This document shows, in pieces, positions 6,189 to 11,333 of a DNA stretch of 11,333 bases (within the stretch, counting starts at the first letter, position 1; the number at the start of each line of letters is the position of its first letter). A model generated the notes under the pieces. The model was not told where the DNA came from, did no database searches, and saw only the letters and a list, made by a program, of their open reading frames with translations. Made by a program: the position numbers and the translations under genes. This DNA is from an uncultured cyanobacterium (GTDB lineage Bacteria > Cyanobacteriota > Cyanobacteriia > PCC-6307 > Cyanobiaceae), in assembly GCA_903928835.1 (NCBI GenBank), contig CAIYSK010000303.1, forward strand, positions 1-11,333, in the 5' to 3' direction.

Positions 6189-7397
6189 ATGGGTCGGGCG
6201 AAGAAGGCGGTATTGGCCTATTCAGGCGGGGTCGACACCAGCGTCTGCATTCCCTATCTGATGCAGGAATGGGGCGTGGAGGAGGTGATTACCTTCGCTG
6301 CCGATCTGGGCCAGGGCGATGAGCTCGAGCCGATTCGTCAGAAGGCCCTCGACTCCGGCGCCAGCCAGTCGATCGTGGGCGATCTGATTGAACCCTTCAT
6401 CACCGAATTCGCCTTTCCAGCCATTCGGGCCAATGCCCTCTATGAGGGGCGCTACCCCCTCTCCACGGCCCTGGCTCGCCCCCTGATTGCTCGCCGTCTG
6501 GTGGAAATTGCCCGGGAGGTGGGTGCTGATGCCGTGGCCCATGGCTGCACCGGCAAGGGCAACGACCAGGTGCGTTTCGATGTGGCCATTGGCGCTTTGG
6601 CCCCTGATCTGAAGGTGCTCACCCCAGCCCGGGAGTGGGGCATGAGCCGGGAGGAAACCATTGCCTACGGCGAGCGGTGTGGCATCCCCTCACCGGTGAG
6701 TAAAAAGTCGCCCTATTCCATTGATCTCAACCTGCTAGGCCGCTCGATTGAGGCTGGCCCCCTGGAGGATCCCAATGTGGAGCCCCCCGAGGAGATCTAT
6801 GCCATGACCTGCTCGGTGGAGGCCGCTCCGGACGCTTCCCAGATCGTCGAGATCGGCTTTGAGCAGGGCAACCCCGTGAGCATTGATGGGATGCGGCTCG
6901 ATCCAGTGAGCCTGATTCGCCAAGCCAACGCCCTGGCCGGTGGCCATGGTTTTGGCCGCCTCGACATGGTGGAAAACCGGGTGGTGGGCATCAAGAGCCG
7001 GGAGATCTACGAAACCCCTGGCCTGCTGTTGTTGATTAAGGCCCACCAGGAGCTCGAAAGCCTCACCCTGGCGGCGGATGTGCAGCGCTACAAGCGCCAG
7101 ATCGAGATGAGCTGGGCCGACTTGGTCTACCAGGGCCTCTGGTACGGACCTCTCAAGGAAGCCCTCGATGGCTTTATCGATCGCACCCAGCAGACGGTCA
7201 ACGGCACGGTGCGTTTGAAGCTCCACAAAGGCAACGCCACGGTGGTGGGTCGCAGCAGCAGCACCCACAGCCTTTATGTGCCCGATATGGCCACCTATGG
7301 CTCCGAGGACCAATTCGACCACAGGGCGGCCGAGGGATTCATCTATGTCTGGGGTCTGCCCACCCGCCTGTGGGCTGCTGCTAGACGCCGCCCTTAG
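6189..7397 (+). CDS. argG: Argininosuccinate synthase
   Basis: ArgG joins citrulline and aspartate with ATP to give argininosuccinate, AMP and pyrophosphate, the penultimate step of arginine synthesis, in the cytosol. The 402-aa product has the usual length (about 400). Landmarks are the PP-loop AYSGGVDTS (10-18), [14 protein letters not shown] (85-98), [14 protein letters not shown] (118-131), which binds aspartate and citrulline, [12 protein letters not shown] (177-188) and YETPG (274-278). The start follows AGGAG at good spacing; a GTG directly before the ATG is in frame but not needed. The open frame runs back to 5877 but crosses the small membrane gene and is not credible as coding there. 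The stop TAG (7395-7397) overlaps the opposing stop of the coiled-coil gene by a few bases. All expected motifs are present. Confidence 0.97.
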   Translation: MGRAKKAVLAYSGGVDTSVCIPYLMQEWGVEEVITFAADLGQGDELEPIRQKALDSGASQSIVGDLIEPFITEFAFPAIRANALYEGRYPLSTALARPLIARRLVEIAREVGADAVAHGCTGKGNDQVRFDVAIGALAPDLKVLTPAREWGMSREETIAYGERCGIPSPVSKKSPYSIDLNLLGRSIEAGPLEDPNVEPPEEIYAMTCSVEAAPDASQIVEIGFEQGNPVSIDGMRLDPVSLIRQANALAGGHGFGRLDMVENRVVGIKSREIYETPGLLLLIKAHQELESLTLAADVQRYKRQIEMSWADLVYQGLWYGPLKEALDGFIDRTQQTVNGTVRLKLHKGNATVVGRSSSTHSLYVPDMATYGSEDQFDHRAAEGFIYVWGLPTRLWAAARRRP

Positions 7398-7825
7398 GCA
7401 GCATCTTTCAGCCCAAAGGCGTGGCGGATCACCTGGCCGAATTGGGGCCGATCCCTGGGGCTTGCCTTGACTTGGGGCAGCAGTTCAGCCGCCCTGTAGT
7501 CGTTGTGGCTGGTTTGTAGTTGCAGCACCTGATGGCGTAGGGCTTGGTTTTCGGCGAGCAGGGGCTCGAGCCGCTGTTGAAATTTGCGCTCAAAGATCTC
7601 TGGAATGTCTTCGAGCAGCTCGTTCAGGCTGGTCAGCTCGGCAAGGGCTGTGGCCAGCTCCCGTTCAACGGCCCTGAGTTCGTGAGGGTTTGGGGCTTCA
7701 GGCGCTGGAGTGCGCTGATTTTTGGCCCAAACAAAAACCGAAGCAGCCGCTGAGGGCCACTTCGGTTCGGGGACATGGTGTTGCTCCGGCTCCATGGCCG
7801 GACCATACAGATTGGGATTGGGCAT
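7394..7825 (-). CDS. Conserved-looking hypothetical protein with a coiled-coil segment
   Basis: The 143-aa product has a Pro-rich N-terminal 48 residues, then a long charged helix (about 49-104, [17 protein letters not shown] through [13 protein letters not shown]) with leucine spacing that suggests a coiled coil, and a basic C-terminus ending [15 protein letters not shown]. No membrane segment, signal peptide or enzyme motif is seen. It starts 12 nt after the rpsF stop and is probably co-transcribed with it. ATG 7825 is the first start; an in-frame ATG 10 codons later is possible. Its stop overlaps the argG stop by 4 bases on the opposite strand. The family is not recognised; a structural or ribosome-associated role would be guesswork. 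Confidence 0.72.
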   Translation of the reverse strand: MPNPNLYGPAMEPEQHHVPEPKWPSAAASVFVWAKNQRTPAPEAPNPHELRAVERELATALAELTSLNELLEDIPEIFERKFQQRLEPLLAENQALRHQVLQLQTSHNDYRAAELLPQVKASPRDRPQFGQVIRHAFGLKDAA

Positions 7826-7837
7826 GACAAGCCCAGA

Positions 7838-8224
7838 TCAAACAGCAGCAGTGACTTCTTCGGTGTTTGCGGCTGGGGCCATGGGGGCGGCTTCGCTCGG
7901 GGTGCCAGGGATCGCGCGGGGGGCGGGCATGGGACCGTCCTGCTTGATGGTGAGGTAGCGGATTACATCCTCGGAGAGGCGCATGGCCCGCTCCATCGGG
8001 GCGACTTGCTGGCCATCACCATCGTGGTTGAGTTGCACGTAGATGCCTTCGCGGTGCTTCGCGATTGAGTAAGCCAGACGGCGCTTACCGCGCATTTGGC
8101 AGTCCAACACCACACCACCGGACTCGGTCACGAGATCGCGGTACTTGGTGACATGGGTTTCCACCTCTTCCTCCGGAATGTCCGGACGAAGGATGTACAT
8201 GGTTTCGTAATAAGACTGCGTCAT
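7838..8224 (-). CDS. rpsF: 30S ribosomal protein S6
   Basis: S6 binds the central domain of 16S rRNA together with S18. The 128-aa product shows the S6 signature: [13 protein letters not shown] (3-15), [26 protein letters not shown] (38-63) and [18 protein letters not shown] (77-94). The tail after residue 97 is a Pro/Ala-rich low-complexity extension ending EEVTAAV, longer than the compact S6 core (about 95 aa) and likely disordered. ATG 8224 was chosen because it begins exactly at the family N-terminus; a longer frame to 8296 adds a non-homologous stretch. No clear Shine-Dalgarno is present. Unlike in many bacteria, no rpsR (S18) or ssb sits next to it. It follows tic20 after 92 nt and precedes the coiled-coil gene. 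Confidence 0.95.
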   Translation of the reverse strand: MTQSYYETMYILRPDIPEEEVETHVTKYRDLVTESGGVVLDCQMRGKRRLAYSIAKHREGIYVQLNHDGDGQQVAPMERAMRLSEDVIRYLTIKQDGPMPAPRAIPGTPSEAAPMAPAANTEEVTAAV

Positions 8225-8301
8225 GGTCGCCTGTGGAGAAGCCTTTAGGGGGCAGGGGCCAGCGAGCGCAAGGCTCACCAGCGACGAATCGATCAACCTA
8301 T

Positions 8302-8314
8302 CGCACCAGGTGCG
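8302..8314. promoter_or_regulatory. 13-bp dyad between tic20 and rpsF
   Basis: CGCACC A GGTGCG is a perfect inverted repeat with a one-base centre, starting 2 nt beyond the tic20 stop in the 92-nt spacer before rpsF. No T-run follows, so it is not an intrinsic terminator. It could be a protein-binding site or chance in GC-rich DNA. Confidence 0.28.
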
Positions 8315-8316
8315 GG

Positions 8317-8799
8317 CTAATTCAGCTGCATGCGCACCGCTTCGGACACCGTGGGGATATCGGCTTCCTTGCCCCGCAGGCTTTCGACTACCCCAAAGCC
8401 CACCAACACCAGAATCCCGAGGAACACCGTGTTGCTGAGGGTTCTGCCCGCAAAGTTGCCGCCGTTGAGTCGCAGCACCCCAAAGGCAAGATTGATCAGC
8501 ACGAGCACGATGTCCACCAAAATCGCCTGCAGCACGCTGTAGCGGATGAAGTAGGGCACCCGGGGGTTTCGGACCACCGCCAGGAAGAGCACCAGGAACA
8601 GCACCAGGCTTCCAAAGGGCACCAGCTGCTGCACCATCACCACGGGGAGGGCGGGCAGCTGCAGCCAGGTCAGGATTGGGAACAGGCCAAAGAGCCCTTG
8701 GCCGAAGGGAATGCCATCGCTCCAGGGGAGCAGGTAGGCCGCTGCCGCCAACAGCCGTTGCCAGATCGGAGGCCCTTGCATTGCGCCAGTGCTGCTCAT
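8317..8799 (-). CDS. Tic20 family membrane protein (Ycf60-like)
   Basis: Cyanobacterial relatives of Tic20, a chloroplast inner-envelope protein-import component; the role in cyanobacteria is not settled. The 160-aa product has a short N-terminus with [20 protein letters not shown] (18-37), then about four hydrophobic stretches: roughly 36-55, 61-76, 85-108 and 121-138. The segment [20 protein letters not shown] (84-103) carries the [13 protein letters not shown] pattern typical of the family. It is predicted to be an integral membrane protein. ATG 8799 lies 7 nt after the aroE stop, so it is probably translated from the aroE transcript, with rpsF following. The alternative start at residue 7 (MQGPP) cannot be excluded. 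Confidence 0.85.
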   Translation of the reverse strand: MSSTGAMQGPPIWQRLLAAAAYLLPWSDGIPFGQGLFGLFPILTWLQLPALPVVMVQQLVPFGSLVLFLVLFLAVVRNPRVPYFIRYSVLQAILVDIVLVLINLAFGVLRLNGGNFAGRTLSNTVFLGILVLVGFGVVESLRGKEADIPTVSEAVRMQLN

Positions 8800-8806
8800 G
8801 GATGGC

Positions 8807-9727
8807 TCAGGCTAGGGCTGCCTCCACAGCAGTCCGCATGGCGTCGGTTGGCACGGTCTCCAGGCCGCTCCACAGCCGCAGGGCCGCAGCTCCCTGCTGC
8901 ACCAGCATCTCCAGGCCGTCTTGGGTGGGGCAGCCGCGTCGGGCGGCCTCCCGCAGCAGCTGGGTGGGTCTGGGCGTGTAGATCAGGTCGTACACCGTGG
9001 CCCCTGGCCCCAGCTGGTCGAGCTGGGCCGGATTCAGGGGGCAGGCCTTGAGCGCTGCGGGATCCATCGCCCCTGCCGGGTCTGGGGCGCTGGCCATGCC
9101 AATCGGGGTGGTGTTCACCACCAAATCGGCTTGCCGCAAGCTCGAATGCGCTAATGCCGTATCGGTGGCGCTGTCCAGGTCACCCCAGGCCAGGGGGGTG
9201 AGTTGGGGTGCCCAGGGGCCGCAGGTCTGGGCGAAGGCGGCCAGGGCTTCGGGGCGCCGGGCGGCCACGGTGATCGCCCCAAAGCCAAGCTCCACAAGGC
9301 CCGCCACCACGGCCCGGGCACTGCCGCCGCAGCCCAGCACCAGGGCCCGCTTGCCTTGCCAGGGCCCATGGCGCAGGGGGGCCATGAAGCCTTCCACATC
9401 GGTGTTGGTGCCCATCCAACCACCCCCATCCAGGGGCACCAGGGTGTTGACGGCCCCCACCCGTTGGGCCAGGGGACTGCGTTCCCGGCACAGCTCGGCC
9501 ACGGCCTGCTTGTGGGGGATGGTCACGCTGAGGCCCCGGCAGCCCATGGCCTCCAGGCCCCGCACCACCGTGGCCAGATCGGCGGCTGGGGCTGGCAGGG
9601 CCAGGTAAGCCCATTCCAATCCCAGCTCTGCCAAAGCGGCGTTGTGCATGGCCGGCGAGAGGGAGTGGCGCACGGGATCGCCCAGAACCCCCACGAGGGC
9701 AGTGCGGCCGGAAATCGGAAGGGGCAT
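8807..9727 (-). CDS. aroE: Shikimate dehydrogenase
   Basis: AroE reduces 3-dehydroshikimate to shikimate with NADPH, the fourth step of the shikimate pathway, in the cytosol. The 306-aa product is slightly longer than E. coli AroE (272 aa). Landmarks are GDPVRHSLSPAMHN (16-29) for shikimate binding, SVTIPHK (67-73) with catalytic Lys73, GAVNTL (91-96), GTNTD (106-110) with catalytic Asp110, the dinucleotide loop GCGGSARA (132-139), NTTPIGM (205-211), YDLIYTP (246-252) and QDGLEMLVQQGA (269-280). The start at 9727 gives the normal N-terminus; no Shine-Dalgarno is obvious. It is the first gene of a minus-strand unit with tic20 and possibly rpsF, divergent from dnaK across a 121-bp spacer. Confidence 0.97.
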   Translation of the reverse strand: MPLPISGRTALVGVLGDPVRHSLSPAMHNAALAELGLEWAYLALPAPAADLATVVRGLEAMGCRGLSVTIPHKQAVAELCRERSPLAQRVGAVNTLVPLDGGGWMGTNTDVEGFMAPLRHGPWQGKRALVLGCGGSARAVVAGLVELGFGAITVAARRPEALAAFAQTCGPWAPQLTPLAWGDLDSATDTALAHSSLRQADLVVNTTPIGMASAPDPAGAMDPAALKACPLNPAQLDQLGPGATVYDLIYTPRPTQLLREAARRGCPTQDGLEMLVQQGAAALRLWSGLETVPTDAMRTAVEAALA

Positions 9728-9746
9728 TGCTGGGCTGGCTGGGGGC

Positions 9747-9760
9747 GGACCGTCAGGTCC
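9747..9760. promoter_or_regulatory. Short hairpin or dyad in the aroE-dnaK spacer
   Basis: GGACC GTCA GGTCC forms a 5-bp stem with a 4-base loop in the 121-bp divergent spacer. It could fold in the dnaK leader if transcription starts upstream, or serve as a binding site near the aroE promoter. Confidence 0.3.
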
Positions 9761-9781
9761 TGTTCGGGAACCACACCTCGC

Positions 9782-9796
9782 CTGGGCAGGGCCCAG
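9782..9796 (+). promoter_or_regulatory. Hairpin in the dnaK upstream region
   Basis: CTGGGC AGG GCCCAG forms a perfect 6-bp GC-rich stem with a 3-base loop, ending 35 nt before the dnaK Shine-Dalgarno at 9832. No T-run follows, so it is not an intrinsic terminator. No CIRCE (TTAGCACTC-N9-GAGTGCTAA) element is seen in the spacer. Confidence 0.35.
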
Positions 9797-9831
9797 CTGC
9801 TGAAGATGCAGTCATTCCGATTCGTTCACCG

Positions 9832-9840
9832 TAAGGAGGT
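9832..9840 (+). promoter_or_regulatory. Strong Shine-Dalgarno of dnaK
   Basis: TAAGGAGGT is a near-complete anti-16S match, 8 nt before the ATG at 9849. It is the strongest plus-strand ribosome binding site in the window and fits a highly expressed chaperone. Confidence 0.85.
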
Positions 9841-9848
9841 GGGAACCC

Positions 9849-11333
<1,485 letters not shown>

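Overview
The window looks like core chromosome of a unicellular picocyanobacterium of the Synechococcus/Cyanobium type. The evidence is high GC in most genes, a Tic20/Ycf60-type membrane protein, a DUF3134-like acidic protein, a cyanobacterial-style sucrose-phosphate synthase, and a gene order (dnaK, aroE, tic20, rpsF, argG, DUF3134-like, mraY) that I recall from marine and freshwater picocyanobacteria. The species assignment is inference. No rRNA, tRNA, CRISPR array, insertion sequence or prophage gene is visible.

Layout, left to right. Positions 1-369 are AT-rich (about 43% GC by hand count over the first 360 bases). They hold what looks like the 5' end of a minus-strand gene running off the left edge, with a strong ribosome binding site. 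Positions 370-1770 (+) encode a single-domain sucrose-phosphate synthase that stops where fused relatives continue into a phosphatase-like domain. Its 3' end overlaps, tail to tail, a minus-strand pair: purT (formate-dependent GAR transformylase) followed by an LCP-family cell-wall ligase. A small plus-strand membrane-peptide ORF starts divergently from purT and ends back to back with the next minus-strand unit. That unit, 5892 down to 4302, is DUF3134-like, mraY, then a small hypothetical gene.

A 54-bp divergent spacer carrying a 13-bp dyad separates it from a plus-strand pair, a two-helix membrane protein and argG. argG converges, with a 4-base overlap, on a minus-strand cluster read aroE, tic20, rpsF, coiled-coil protein (9727 down to 7394). 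dnaK starts divergently from aroE at 9849 and runs off the right edge.

Functionally this is housekeeping: purine synthesis (purT), peptidoglycan lipid I synthesis and glycopolymer attachment (mraY, LCP), arginine and aromatic amino-acid synthesis (argG, aroE), translation (rpsF), protein folding (dnaK) and the osmolyte sucrose (SPS). Genes are packed tightly, with overlaps or gaps of only a few bases. I found no convincing new multi-gene system. The points most worth a second look are the truncated-looking SPS beside a compositional break, the AT-rich left edge, the unrecognised small ORFs, and two short dyads in intergenic spacers.
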